In this document: positions 46,129-55,766 of the stretch, in pieces
Layout of the letters: each line of letters begins with the position of its first letter
How positions within the stretch are numbered: the stretch's first letter is position 1
Origin: Xanthomonas fragariae
GTDB taxonomy: Bacteria; Pseudomonadota; Gammaproteobacteria; Xanthomonadales; Xanthomonadaceae
Assembly (NCBI RefSeq): GCF_017603965.1
Contig: NZ_CP071955.1
Location: 310,001-374,000, forward strand
Direction of reading: 5' to 3'
DNA: 64,000 bases
Translations under genes and position numbers: made by a program
The notes under the pieces: model-generated
Told to the model about the DNA's origin: nothing
Databases searched by the model: none
What the model saw: only the letters and a program-made list of their open reading frames with translations

Positions 46129-47757
46129 CTAGTCGGCGCTGATCACGCGATTCTTGCCGGCCGCCTTGCCCTCGTACATAGCGCGGTCGGCGCGGCGGAT
46201 CAGCTCGTCCTGAGCTTCGTCGATGTGCCGTAGCGCCACACCAGCGCTGAAGCTGATGAACACGCGCGCGTCGTCGTACAACAGCGAGCGCTGCGACAAA
46301 GCGCGTTGCAGGCGGATCACCGCTGCGCTGGCCTCGAAAATGGTCGAGTCCGGCAGCAACAACACGAACTCCTCGCCGCCGAAACGGGCGATGGCGTCGG
46401 TGGTACGCAACACCGCTTTGGCCACGTCCACGGTGTGGCGCAGTGCGGCGTCGCCACCGGCATGGCCATGGGTCTCGTTGAGGCGGCGGAAGTCGTCCAG
46501 GTCCAGCATCGCCACGCACAGCGGTTGGCCGCTGCGCTGGGTACGTGCGGCTTCGCGCTGGAACAGTTCTTCAAAGCCGCGCCGGTTGAGCGCGCTGGTG
46601 AGTTGGTCTTCGCGCACCAGACCGGCGACGTCTTTGAGCTCCTGTTGGAGCGAGGCGATGCGCTGTTCGGAATCTTCGACCTGACGCCGTGCGGAGAGCA
46701 GTTCATCGCGGGCGGCCAATGCCTGCGCCTGCACGCCGGCGGTGTCCTGCAGCAGATCCTGCAATAGCCGGTTGAGGTCGGGAATACCGCGAGCGTCGCC
46801 GATCGCCTGCGAATACCCGGCAACGCGATCGTGGTATTCGCCGGTGCTGGTGGCCATCCCATCGAGCCGGTCGACGAAGGACACCATCATCTCGCGCATG
46901 GCGGTCTTGGAATCGGCGATGCCTTGCTTGAGCACGCCTTGCTTGTAGATAACCTCGCGCAAGGTGCCGCGGGCCTGTTCGATCGAGCTGACGTCCAGCG
47001 GGCCGGAGATCAGCTGCCGCACCACCGAGATCTGACCCTGCAACCAGCTGCGATCGTCCAGAAGTTCGCCGACGTTTTCCAATAATAGATCGAACAGGCC
47101 GAACAACAGGTTCTGCTGTTCGCTGGCGTCTTCGGCACGCAGCCCGATCTGATGGCTCAGTTCGCGCAGCCGTTGTTCCAGCGTGATCAGCTCATGCCCC
47201 GGGCGCCAATGGCGCAGCGCCGATGCCAGCGTCTGCGCCTCTGCGGCCAGCTCCGGGCTGCGTTGCAGCAGGGTGGCCAGCGCATTGCCCAGCGCATGAC
47301 GCAGCAGGTCGCATAGTTGCTCGGCTTCGGTGCGTCCTTCGGCCAGCGAATCGCCGGTATCGACGGTGCGGATGTATTTATCGATCAATTGACGCAGTGC
47401 GCGACCGTAGCCGGGCCAGTCGCCGGCCGCATACGCCGCGCTCAGACGCCCCCCCATGTCGCCGAGTTCGCCGTGCAGGCTGGTGATGCCTTCGGCAAAC
47501 GCCAGCAGCAGCGCTTCCGGGTGGGCGGCATGCGAAAACAGATGCATCAATAGTGCCGTGGCAGCAGCTGGATCGTGCGTGCCGGACTTGGCCTTGGCCG
47601 GGACCAACCGATGCGCCGCCAAGTCTTGCCCGTCGCGCCTGCTGTTCATTACGCTGGGCATCGCAGCGGCAGGGCGTGCGGTGTCTGCGCCGCCCCAAGG
47701 CAGCAAGCGACGCAGCCCGCTACGCGGGCGGCTTGGGTGTTCAGGCTGGTCCGCCAT
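46129..47757 (-). CDS. GGDEF diguanylate cyclase
   Basis: The 542-residue cytoplasmic protein has a long helical N-terminal region without a recognised sensor domain, a coiled-coil segment (ARDELLSARRQVEDSEQRI), and a C-terminal GGDEF domain. The active site is GGEEF, DDFRRLNETHGHAGGDAAL is well conserved, and RTTD five residues before GGEEF is an inhibitory I-site. It should synthesise cyclic di-GMP with product feedback. No signal peptide or membrane segment is apparent. The ATG at 47757 was preferred to 47772. Confidence 0.9.
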   Translation of the reverse strand: MADQPEHPSRPRSGLRRLLPWGGADTARPAAAMPSVMNSRRDGQDLAAHRLVPAKAKSGTHDPAAATALLMHLFSHAAHPEALLLAFAEGITSLHGELGDMGGRLSAAYAAGDWPGYGRALRQLIDKYIRTVDTGDSLAEGRTEAEQLCDLLRHALGNALATLLQRSPELAAEAQTLASALRHWRPGHELITLEQRLRELSHQIGLRAEDASEQQNLLFGLFDLLLENVGELLDDRSWLQGQISVVRQLISGPLDVSSIEQARGTLREVIYKQGVLKQGIADSKTAMREMMVSFVDRLDGMATSTGEYHDRVAGYSQAIGDARGIPDLNRLLQDLLQDTAGVQAQALAARDELLSARRQVEDSEQRIASLQQELKDVAGLVREDQLTSALNRRGFEELFQREAARTQRSGQPLCVAMLDLDDFRRLNETHGHAGGDAALRHTVDVAKAVLRTTDAIARFGGEEFVLLLPDSTIFEASAAVIRLQRALSQRSLLYDDARVFISFSAGVALRHIDEAQDELIRRADRAMYEGKAAGKNRVISAD

Positions 47758-48263
47758 GCGCCAGGGTCTCAAAGATCGTAGTGCTAACGCCTGTTATCGG
47801 CGCGCATGCGGGTCGCTTGAGCAAGCTGGGCCGTACTGCACAGCAAAAGTATGCAGACAATGAGCGAGGCAATGTCGCCACTGACGAGGCGAAAGCGCGA
47901 ATGAACAAGTTATGCAGATGAGCAAGTTATGCAGATGAGAACGAATGCAGCTGCAATCTCCCGCATTCGGTGCGTTTCATTCCTGACGCACCAATAGAGT
48001 GATGTCATCGCACTGCCAATGTCGGGCTTATGCCTGCATGCATGCGCTGTTGTGCATCAAGGAATGTGGGCTGTTGCAGAAAAGTCAACACGTGTTCACG
48101 CATATTTTATTTGGTCGGGGTGTAGATTCACAGGCAAGGGCGACAGTGGAACACGCGCGTTGCCCCCGCTCCTCGTTCGTAGCAGGTTGTCTGGCTGAAT
48201 TGGCAGACGATGGTTTTCGCTTCGCTGTTTTCCGTCTCCATCCACTTTACGACGGGCGTTTAG
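47758..48263. other. Intergenic region upstream of the glycogen/trehalose operon
   Basis: These 506 bases between the divergent diguanylate cyclase and glgA hold no supported gene. A perfect palindrome AACACGTGTT lies near 48089-48098, followed by an AT-rich stretch (CATATTTTATTTGG), so the operon promoter is likely around here. No regulator can be named. Confidence 0.45.
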
Positions 48264-49847
48264 ATGGTTGCCATGATGCCGCTTCACGCTACCACCGCAC
48301 GCCTAGAGCGCAGCACGATGCTCCCTACTCTGAACAAGAGCGGGCGACCGCGTGATGCACGCGGACGTTTCATCCGTCACCACGAGCGGTTGCCGGTGTC
48401 GCTGGCCGACACGCGCGGTGCCTTGTTCGTGGTGTCGGAGATGGCGGACTTCATCAAGGCCGGTGGTCTGGGCGATGTGGCGGCCGCGCTGCCACGCGCG
48501 CTGCGCCATCGCTACGACGTGCGGGTGTTGATCCCCGGTTACCGTGCGGTGCTCGAGCGCGCCGGCAAGGTGGAAATCGTTGGTCGCGTGTTGGCGCATG
48601 CTGCGCTGCCGGCCTGCGACATCGGCCGCATCGTGCAATCCGACGGCCTGCCGATCTACATCCTGTTGTCCAAGGAACTGTTCGAACGCGACGGCTCGCC
48701 ATACGTGAGCACCAGCGGGTCGGAGTTCGAAGACAACCCGATTCGCTTCGCCACCTTGTCGCATGCTGCCGCGCAGATCGCCGCCGGCCATGCCGGGCTG
48801 GGCTGGAAGCCGCGACTGCTGCATCTCAACGATTGGCCATGCGCTTTGGCGGCGGCGTATGTGCGTTGGTCCGGTGGCACCACGCCGTGCCTGCTCACCA
48901 TCCACAATTTGGCCTATCAGGGGCTGGTGCCGTATTGGATGGCCGCTGCGCTGGGCATTCCCGCCGAGCGTGTGGCCGAGCTGGAGTTTTACGGGCAGAT
49001 GTCATTTCTGCGCGGCGGCATCGTCAATGCCGACCATGTAAACACGGTCAGTGTCAGCTACGCCAAGCAGATCATCGGCCCGGCGCAGGGTTGCGGGCTG
49101 GATCGTTTGCTGGCCGCTCGTGCGGCCAAGGGCACACTCACCGGCATCGTCAACGGTATCGATGCCAGCTGGGACCCGCGGACCGACCAATACCTGGATT
49201 CGCATTTCAGCGTGAACCAGTGGCATGGCCGTCAGGCCAATGCCGTGCAGGTGCGCAAGGCGTTCGGGCTAGGCAAGAGCACCGGCCCGTTATTTGTGGT
49301 GGTGTCGCGGCTGGTGCATCAGAAGGGCCTGGACCTGATCTGCGAGGTTGCGCCGCAGATTGTGGCGGCCGGTGGCCAGATCGCAGTGATCGGCGGCGGC
49401 GAGCCGGAGATCGAACAACGTGTTGCCGAGCTGACCCGGCGCTATCCTGGCCAGGTCGGTGCCTTCATCGGTTTCGAGGAAGGTCTGGCGCGGCGCATGT
49501 TCGCCGGTGCCGACTTCCTGCTGATGCCCTCGCGCTTCGAGCCCTGCGGCCTGAGCCAGATGTACGCGCAGCGCTTCGGTTGCCTGCCGATCGCGCACGC
49601 CACCGGTGGACTGATCGACACCGTGGACGATGGCGTCACCGGTTTCCTGTTCCAGCACGCCAGCGTGGAGGCGTTGCGCCGCTGCCTGGAGCGCGCGTTC
49701 CGCACCTTCCGTCTGCCCAGCCTGCTGGCGGCGATGCGGCGTGCGGCGATGCTGCGTCCCAGTGGCTGGGATGTGGCCGGCAAGAAGTATCTGTCTCTCT
49801 ACGAACGCACCGCCGCAACCGCGCCCGCGTTTGCGACGGTGTCATGA
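48264..49847 (+). CDS. glgA: Glycogen synthase
   Basis: The 527-residue GT5 enzyme transfers glucose from ADP-glucose to the growing alpha-1,4-glucan. The substrate-binding KxGGL motif is KAGGLGDV, preceded by [27 protein letters not shown] and C-terminal [17 protein letters not shown] are conserved. The N-terminus before about residue 50 is longer than in many GlgA proteins; an internal ATG at 48318 is an alternative start. It overlaps glgB by four bases (ATGA). No glgC lies nearby. Confidence 0.95.
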   Translation: MVAMMPLHATTARLERSTMLPTLNKSGRPRDARGRFIRHHERLPVSLADTRGALFVVSEMADFIKAGGLGDVAAALPRALRHRYDVRVLIPGYRAVLERAGKVEIVGRVLAHAALPACDIGRIVQSDGLPIYILLSKELFERDGSPYVSTSGSEFEDNPIRFATLSHAAAQIAAGHAGLGWKPRLLHLNDWPCALAAAYVRWSGGTTPCLLTIHNLAYQGLVPYWMAAALGIPAERVAELEFYGQMSFLRGGIVNADHVNTVSVSYAKQIIGPAQGCGLDRLLAARAAKGTLTGIVNGIDASWDPRTDQYLDSHFSVNQWHGRQANAVQVRKAFGLGKSTGPLFVVVSRLVHQKGLDLICEVAPQIVAAGGQIAVIGGGEPEIEQRVAELTRRYPGQVGAFIGFEEGLARRMFAGADFLLMPSRFEPCGLSQMYAQRFGCLPIAHATGGLIDTVDDGVTGFLFQHASVEALRRCLERAFRTFRLPSLLAAMRRAAMLRPSGWDVAGKKYLSLYERTAATAPAFATVS

Positions 49848-52075
49848 GCGAACGGTTGGGCGTGCAAGGGCGGCACACGGAAGCAGACGGTGGGACCACG
49901 GCAGACATGTCCGAGATCTCGCAGATCTTGCAGGCACTGGCCGATGGACTGCCCGCCGATGCGTTCGCGGTGCTGGGCCCGCACCCACAAGCCGACGGTC
50001 GCCGCCACGTCTGCGTGCTGGCCCCGGGTGCCAAGGCGCTGGATCTGATCGATCCGCGCGGCAAGCTGCTGGCGCGTATGCAGGCCAGCCCGATCGAAGG
50101 AGTGTTTGAAGGCACGCTGGCGGTCGAAGCGCCGTACCGGCTGCGAATCGTCTGGCCGGACGTGGTACAGGAGATCGAAGACCCCTACGCGTTTGCGGCC
50201 AGCCTCGACGAATCGACCTTGCTGCAGATCGCTTCAGGCGATGGTCAGGCATTGCGCAGCGCCTTGGGCGCGCAGCATCTACGCTGCAACGGGGTGCCGG
50301 GCGTGCGCTTCGCGGTCTGGGCGCCGCATGCACAACGCGTCGCGGTGGTCGGCGATTTCAATGGCTGGGACGTGCGACGGCATCCGATGCGTCAGCGCAT
50401 CGGTGGCTTCTGGGAACTGTTCCTGCCCCGCGTGGAGGCCGGCGCCCGCTATAAGTACGCCGTCACTGCCGCCGATGGTCGGATCCTGCTCAAGGCCGAC
50501 CCGGTAGCGCGTCAAAGCGAACTGCCGCCGGCTACCGCTTCGGTGGTGCCGGGTGCCGCCGCGTGCGCGTGGACCGATGCTGCCTGGATGGCCAATCGCG
50601 ATGCGAGCGCGGCGCCGGCGCCGTTGTCGATCTATGAGGTGCATGCCGCCTCATGGCGGCGCGATGGGAACAACCAGCCGCTGGACTGGCCGACTCTGGC
50701 CGAACAACTGATCTCGTACGTGCAGCGACTCGGCTTCACCCATATCGAATTGCTGCCGATCACAGAGCATCCGTTCGACGGCTCGTGGGGCTATCAACCG
50801 CTGGGCCTGTATGCGCCCACCGCGCGCCATGGCAGCCCGGACGGTTTTGCGCAGTTCGTCGATGCCTGCCATCGCGCCGGCATCGGCGTGATTCTGGATT
50901 GGGTCGGCGCGCACTTCCCCGATGATGCGCATGGCCTCGCGCAGTTCGACGGCGCGGCCCTGTACGAACATGCCGACCCGCGCGAAGGCAGGCATCGCGA
51001 TTGGAATACGCTGATCTACAACTACGGTCGGCCCGAAGTGACCGCCTACCTAATGGGCAGCGCGCTGGAGTGGATCGACCATTACCATCTCGACGGCCTG
51101 CGCGTGGATGCGGTGGCCTCGATGCTGTATCGCGACTACGGTCGCGCCGAAGGCGAGTGGGTGCCCAATGCGCATGGCGGCCGCGAAAACCTCGAAGCAG
51201 TGGCGTTTTTGCGCCAGCTCAATCACGAGATCGCTGAGCGCTTTCCCGGCGTGATGACGATCGCCGAAGAATCCACCGCCTGGCCCGGTGTGACCGCGCC
51301 GATCGGCGACGGAGGTCTGGGCTTCACGCACAAGTGGAACATGGGCTGGATGCACGACACGCTGAGCTACATGCAGCGTGATCCGGTCGAGCGCGCGCAG
51401 CACCACAGCCAACTCACCTTCGGCCTGGTGTACGCGTTCTCCGAACGGTTCGTGTTGCCGATGTCGCACGACGAAGTGGTACACGGTACCGGCGGCCTGC
51501 TCGGTCAGATGCCGGGCGACGACTGGCGGCGCTTCGCCAATTTGCGCGCCTATCTGGCGCTGATGTGGGCGCACCCGGGCGACAAATTACTGTTCATGGG
51601 CGCCGAATTCGGCCAGTGGAACGATTGGAATCACGACCAGTCGCTGGACTGGCATTTGCTCGATGGCGCGCCGCATCGTGGTGTGCAGCAACTGGTGGGC
51701 GATCTCAACGCCGCACTGCGCCGCGTGCCGGCGTTGTATCGCGGCACCCATCGCGCCGACGGTTTCGACTGGAGCGTGGCCGACGATGCGCGCAACAGCG
51801 TGCTGGCTTTCATCCGCTACGATCCCGATGGCGGTGCGTCACTGCTTGTGGTGAGCAACCTCACCCCGCAACCGCATCGCGACTATCGCGTGGGGGTGCC
51901 GCGTGCCGGCAACTGGCGCGAGATCCTCAACACCGACAGTGCCCACTACGGCGGCAGCAACCTGGGCAACAGCGGTCGTCTTGCGACCGAGCCGATGGGC
52001 ATGTATGGGCACGCGCAACGCCTGCGCCTGACCCTACCGCCGCTGGCCACAATCTATCTGCAAGCGGAGAAATAA
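49844..52075 (+). CDS. glgB: 1,4-alpha-glucan branching enzyme
   Basis: The 743-residue GH13 enzyme makes alpha-1,6 branches. It has N-terminal CBM48-type modules (about 25-230, with [21 protein letters not shown]), catalytic nucleophile Asp in [15 protein letters not shown], acid Glu in [10 protein letters not shown] and third Asp in MSHDEVVHG. The ATG at 49844 overlaps the glgA stop; the open frame extends upstream only as antiparallel noise inside glgA. Confidence 0.96.
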   Translation: MSERLGVQGRHTEADGGTTADMSEISQILQALADGLPADAFAVLGPHPQADGRRHVCVLAPGAKALDLIDPRGKLLARMQASPIEGVFEGTLAVEAPYRLRIVWPDVVQEIEDPYAFAASLDESTLLQIASGDGQALRSALGAQHLRCNGVPGVRFAVWAPHAQRVAVVGDFNGWDVRRHPMRQRIGGFWELFLPRVEAGARYKYAVTAADGRILLKADPVARQSELPPATASVVPGAAACAWTDAAWMANRDASAAPAPLSIYEVHAASWRRDGNNQPLDWPTLAEQLISYVQRLGFTHIELLPITEHPFDGSWGYQPLGLYAPTARHGSPDGFAQFVDACHRAGIGVILDWVGAHFPDDAHGLAQFDGAALYEHADPREGRHRDWNTLIYNYGRPEVTAYLMGSALEWIDHYHLDGLRVDAVASMLYRDYGRAEGEWVPNAHGGRENLEAVAFLRQLNHEIAERFPGVMTIAEESTAWPGVTAPIGDGGLGFTHKWNMGWMHDTLSYMQRDPVERAQHHSQLTFGLVYAFSERFVLPMSHDEVVHGTGGLLGQMPGDDWRRFANLRAYLALMWAHPGDKLLFMGAEFGQWNDWNHDQSLDWHLLDGAPHRGVQQLVGDLNAALRRVPALYRGTHRADGFDWSVADDARNSVLAFIRYDPDGGASLLVVSNLTPQPHRDYRVGVPRAGNWREILNTDSAHYGGSNLGNSGRLATEPMGMYGHAQRLRLTLPPLATIYLQAEK

Positions 52076-52077
52076 CA

Positions 52078-53835
52078 ATGAACGAGCGCAACGACACCAC
52101 GCCGGCATGGGGCGCATGGCCAGCGGGTGAGGGACAGGTGCGCTTCGCGCTCTGGGCACCGGATGCCAACAGCGTGGATGTGGTTTTCGACGATGCCGCG
52201 CGGGTCGCGCTGCAAGCGGGACAAGACGGTTTTTTCAGCGTAGTGGTCGATTGCGCGGCAGATGCGCGTTATCGCTACAGCGTCGATGGCGGCGAGCCGT
52301 TGCCGGATCCGGCCTCTCGCTGGCAGCCCGACGGCGTGCATGGCCCCAGCGCAGTGCTGCGCACCGACGGCTACCGCTGGAACAACACCCAGTGGCAAGG
52401 ACGGCCATGGGATGAAGCGGTGATCTACGAATTGCATGTGGGCACCTGCGGCGGCTATGCCGGTGTGCAGGCGCAGTTGCCGCAGCTGGCGGCGATGGGC
52501 ATCACCGCAATCGAGTTGATGCCGTTGAGCGCGTTTCCCGGCGCGCACAACTGGGGCTACGACGGCGTGCTGCCGTACGCACCAGTCGAAGCCTATGGCA
52601 CCCCGGACGAACTGAAGGCGCTGATCGACGCCGCACATGGGCACGGCCTGATGGTGTTGCTGGATGTGGTCTACAACCACTTCGGCCCGGACGGCAATTA
52701 CCTGCACAGCTACGCCGCTCCGTTCTTCAACGAAGACAAGCCCACCCCGTGGGGCGCGGCGATCGATTTCCGCAAGCTTCCGGTGCAGCGTTATTTCCTA
52801 GACAACGCGCTGATGTGGCTGCACGAATACGGCTTCGACGGCCTGCGTCTGGATGCGGTGCATGCGATCACTCCGAACGCATTTCTCGATACCTTGCGCA
52901 AGACCGTGCAGGCCAGTCTGCCGGCCGGCCGTCATGTGCATCTGGTGCTGGAAAACGAATTCAATCAGGCCTCGCAGCTGCAACGCGGTTACACCGCGCA
53001 GTGGGACGACGATTTCCACAACGCCTTGCATGTGCTGCTGACCGGCGAGGAAGAAGGCTATTACGCCGCATTCGCCGATCAACCGACCCAGCATCTGGCG
53101 CGCGTGCTTGGCGAAGGCTTCGCCTATCAGGGCCAGCCGGATCCGCGTGGACATGTGCGTGGCGAGCCAAGCGGGGCGTTGCCGCCGCACAAGTTCGTAA
53201 TCTTTGCGCAGAACCACGACCAGATCGGTAACCGTGCGCGTGGCGAGCGCTTGAGCGTGCTGGTCTCCCAACAACGCCTGCGCGCCGCGTTGGCGTTGAC
53301 CGCGTTGACGCCGATGATTCCGCTGTTTTTCATGGGCGAACCGTGGGGCGCCAAACAGCCGTTTCTGTTCTTCACCGACTTCGGCCCGCCGCTGGACGAT
53401 GCGGTGCGCGAAGGTCGCCGCCGCGAGTTCTCCCACTTCGCTGCGTTCGCCGATGAGGCCCAGCGCGCCACCATTCCCGACCCGAACAGCCACGCCACCT
53501 TCGCCGCCTCGCGTTCGCCGATCGAAGATGCCGCGCACGGTGAAGGCGCGCAGTGGACCGCATGGTTCACCGCGCTGTTGGGCGTGCGCCGCGAGTGCTT
53601 GGTGCCCGGTCTTGCGCAAGCGCGCGCTGTTGGCGCCCGCGTGCTGGCCGAAGGTGCAGTGACCGCCAGTTGGGAATTGCCCAGCGGGCTGTGGCATATC
53701 GCCTTCAACGTGGGTAAGGCGGCAGTGCCGTTGCCGCCGTTGCGCGGGCGTGTGGCGCATGCCGAAAACGTCGATGCCGATACGCAGCAATTGCCGGTCG
53801 ATGGCTTTATCGCCTGGCACGAGGACCGGGCATGA
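52078..53835 (+). CDS. treZ: Malto-oligosyltrehalose trehalohydrolase
   Basis: This 585-residue GH13 enzyme releases trehalose from malto-oligosyltrehalose made by TreY. It shows VIYELHVGTC, HNWGYDGVLPYAPVEAYGTPDELKALID, nucleophile region GLRLDAVHAI, acid Glu in LVLENEFN and QNHDQIGNR, all typical of TreZ. It starts two bases after glgB and its stop overlaps the malQ start (ATGA), so this is one translationally coupled operon. Confidence 0.95.
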   Translation: MNERNDTTPAWGAWPAGEGQVRFALWAPDANSVDVVFDDAARVALQAGQDGFFSVVVDCAADARYRYSVDGGEPLPDPASRWQPDGVHGPSAVLRTDGYRWNNTQWQGRPWDEAVIYELHVGTCGGYAGVQAQLPQLAAMGITAIELMPLSAFPGAHNWGYDGVLPYAPVEAYGTPDELKALIDAAHGHGLMVLLDVVYNHFGPDGNYLHSYAAPFFNEDKPTPWGAAIDFRKLPVQRYFLDNALMWLHEYGFDGLRLDAVHAITPNAFLDTLRKTVQASLPAGRHVHLVLENEFNQASQLQRGYTAQWDDDFHNALHVLLTGEEEGYYAAFADQPTQHLARVLGEGFAYQGQPDPRGHVRGEPSGALPPHKFVIFAQNHDQIGNRARGERLSVLVSQQRLRAALALTALTPMIPLFFMGEPWGAKQPFLFFTDFGPPLDDAVREGRRREFSHFAAFADEAQRATIPDPNSHATFAASRSPIEDAAHGEGAQWTAWFTALLGVRRECLVPGLAQARAVGARVLAEGAVTASWELPSGLWHIAFNVGKAAVPLPPLRGRVAHAENVDADTQQLPVDGFIAWHEDRA

Positions 53836-55766
53836 GCGCGGACGCATTGCACGCTTTGGCCGCTGCGGCTGGGGTGATGGTGGATTGGGTGGACGCCAGC
53901 GACCAGCCGCGTCAGGTTTCCGAGCAGTCGATACATGCGGTGCTCACCGCGTTGGAGTTGCCTGCTGCGACCGCGGCACAATGCGAAGACAGCCTGCGCC
54001 GCCGCAAGGCGCAGGCCGCCGAGCCGGTCCCGCTGCTGACCGTGCAAGTGAGCGAACGCTTGCCGCTGCGCGTTGCGGCCGATGCCAGCGGCCGCTGGAC
54101 CGACGACAGCGGCGCCAGCGAGCAAGCGCGTGCGGATGCGCAAGGACAGCTGCGCGCACCGCAGCGCTATGGTTACTGGACGCTGCAGATCGGCAATGTC
54201 GTTCAGCAGGTCGCGGTCGCACCGCAACGCTGCTTCAGCGTGGCCGATGCCTGTGGGCAGCCGTCGCCGCGTGTCTGGGGCATGGCGTTGCAGGTGTATT
54301 CGGCGCGTAGCCTGGACGATGGGGGCATCGGCGATGCCGCCGGCACCGTCGAATGGTTGCGGCAAGCGGCATTTGCCGGCGCCGATGCCTTGGCATTGAG
54401 CCCGGTGCATGCCTCGCGTCCGGTCACCGGCGCTTACAGCCCGTATTCGCCCAGCGATCGACGCTTTCTGGACCCGTTGCATGCTGCGCCGGTGCGCATC
54501 CTCGGCGAGCTGGCGCTGGAGGCGATCAACGAGGTGCCCGGCCTGCGCGAACGCTTCGACGCGTTGTACACCGGTGCATTGATCGATTGGCCTGCGTCCG
54601 CGCAAGCCAAGTGGGCGTTGCTGCGGCATCTGTACACCCGCGTGCCGTCCGATCACCCCGATCTGGTTGCCTTCCGTACCCAGGGCGGCGATGCGCTGGA
54701 TGGCTTCGCGCGTTTTGCCGCGCAGGATTTCGGCGACAACGATCCGCAGTTGCATGTGTTCACGCAATGGCTGGCGGCGCGTAGTTGGTCCGATGCGCAA
54801 CGCGAGGCGCACGAGCGCGGCATGAAGATCGGTTTGATCGCCGATCTGGCGGTTGGTTTCGATCCCAATGGCGCCGAAGCCGCGGCCGCGGCAGACACCG
54901 TATTGCGTGGGCTGGTGCTGGGCGCGCCGCCGGATGCTTTCAATGCCGATGGTCAGCATTGGGGCATCGGTGCGTACTCGCCGACTGCCTTGCGACGTAG
55001 CGGCTACGCGCCGTATATCGCGCTGCTGCGTGCTGTGTTGCGCGACCGCGGCGGCATTCGTATCGACCATATTCTCGGCCTGATGCGGCTATGGGTGGTG
55101 CCGGAAGGGGCCAGCTCCAATGAAGGCGCGTACCTGGCTTATCCGCTGCACGATCTGCTCAATCTGCTCGCGCTGGAATCGTGGCGGCATCGGGCCATCG
55201 TGATCGGCGAAGACCTGGGCGTGGTGCCGCCGGGCATTCGCGAAGAACTGTCGCGACGCGGGGTGATGGGCATCGATGTGTTGATGTTCACCCGTGACGA
55301 AGACGGTGCGTTCGTGTCGCCTGCGCGATGGCGCCCGGATGCGATCGCCACCACCACCACGCACGACCTGCCGACGCTGACCGGCTGGCGCGAAGGCCGT
55401 GACATCGCGTGGCGACGCAAGCTGGAATTGATCCAGCCAGACCAGGCAACCGACGATGCCAAGGCCCGTACCAAGGACTTGGCGCGTCTGGATGCCGCAG
55501 TCGAACGCGCTGGTCTGACCAGTGCGGACGATCCGCTGCTGGGCGCGCTGCGTTTCACCGCCACCAGCATCTCGCCACTGGCCTTGTTGCCGGTGGAAGA
55601 CGCGTTGGCGCTGGAAGAACAACCCAATCTGCCGGGCACCGTCGAGGTCCATCCCAACTGGCGTCGACGCCTGCCCGACCCCTTGCCGCATGCGCGCCTG
55701 AGCACGGCGCTGCAGGGCGTTGCCGAGGCGCGTCGCGTCGCGGCCGTTTCGGAACCGCATCCATGA
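53832..55766 (+). CDS. malQ: 4-alpha-glucanotransferase (amylomaltase)
   Basis: The 644-residue GH77 enzyme moves maltodextrin units between chains and frees glucose. GGIRIDHILGLMRLW holds the nucleophile Asp, IGEDLGVVPPGIREEL the acid Glu, and TTTTHDLPTLTGW the third Asp. The N-terminal 130 residues form the extra domain of bacterial MalQ. It overlaps treZ and treY by four bases on each side. Confidence 0.95.
   Translation: MSADALHALAAAAGVMVDWVDASDQPRQVSEQSIHAVLTALELPAATAAQCEDSLRRRKAQAAEPVPLLTVQVSERLPLRVAADASGRWTDDSGASEQARADAQGQLRAPQRYGYWTLQIGNVVQQVAVAPQRCFSVADACGQPSPRVWGMALQVYSARSLDDGGIGDAAGTVEWLRQAAFAGADALALSPVHASRPVTGAYSPYSPSDRRFLDPLHAAPVRILGELALEAINEVPGLRERFDALYTGALIDWPASAQAKWALLRHLYTRVPSDHPDLVAFRTQGGDALDGFARFAAQDFGDNDPQLHVFTQWLAARSWSDAQREAHERGMKIGLIADLAVGFDPNGAEAAAAADTVLRGLVLGAPPDAFNADGQHWGIGAYSPTALRRSGYAPYIALLRAVLRDRGGIRIDHILGLMRLWVVPEGASSNEGAYLAYPLHDLLNLLALESWRHRAIVIGEDLGVVPPGIREELSRRGVMGIDVLMFTRDEDGAFVSPARWRPDAIATTTTHDLPTLTGWREGRDIAWRRKLELIQPDQATDDAKARTKDLARLDAAVERAGLTSADDPLLGALRFTATSISPLALLPVEDALALEEQPNLPGTVEVHPNWRRRLPDPLPHARLSTALQGVAEARRVAAVSEPHP

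Noticed and set aside
48833..49843. Extension of glgB to a 1080-residue protein
   Set aside because: It lies out of frame inside glgA; the GlgB family N-terminus starts at 49844.
53127..55070. Long open frame on the minus strand across treZ and malQ
   Set aside because: A frame kept open by high GC opposite real genes; no family motifs, and the plus-strand enzymes are unmistakable. The same applies to 55772-57823, 20536-21930 and 12014-13648.
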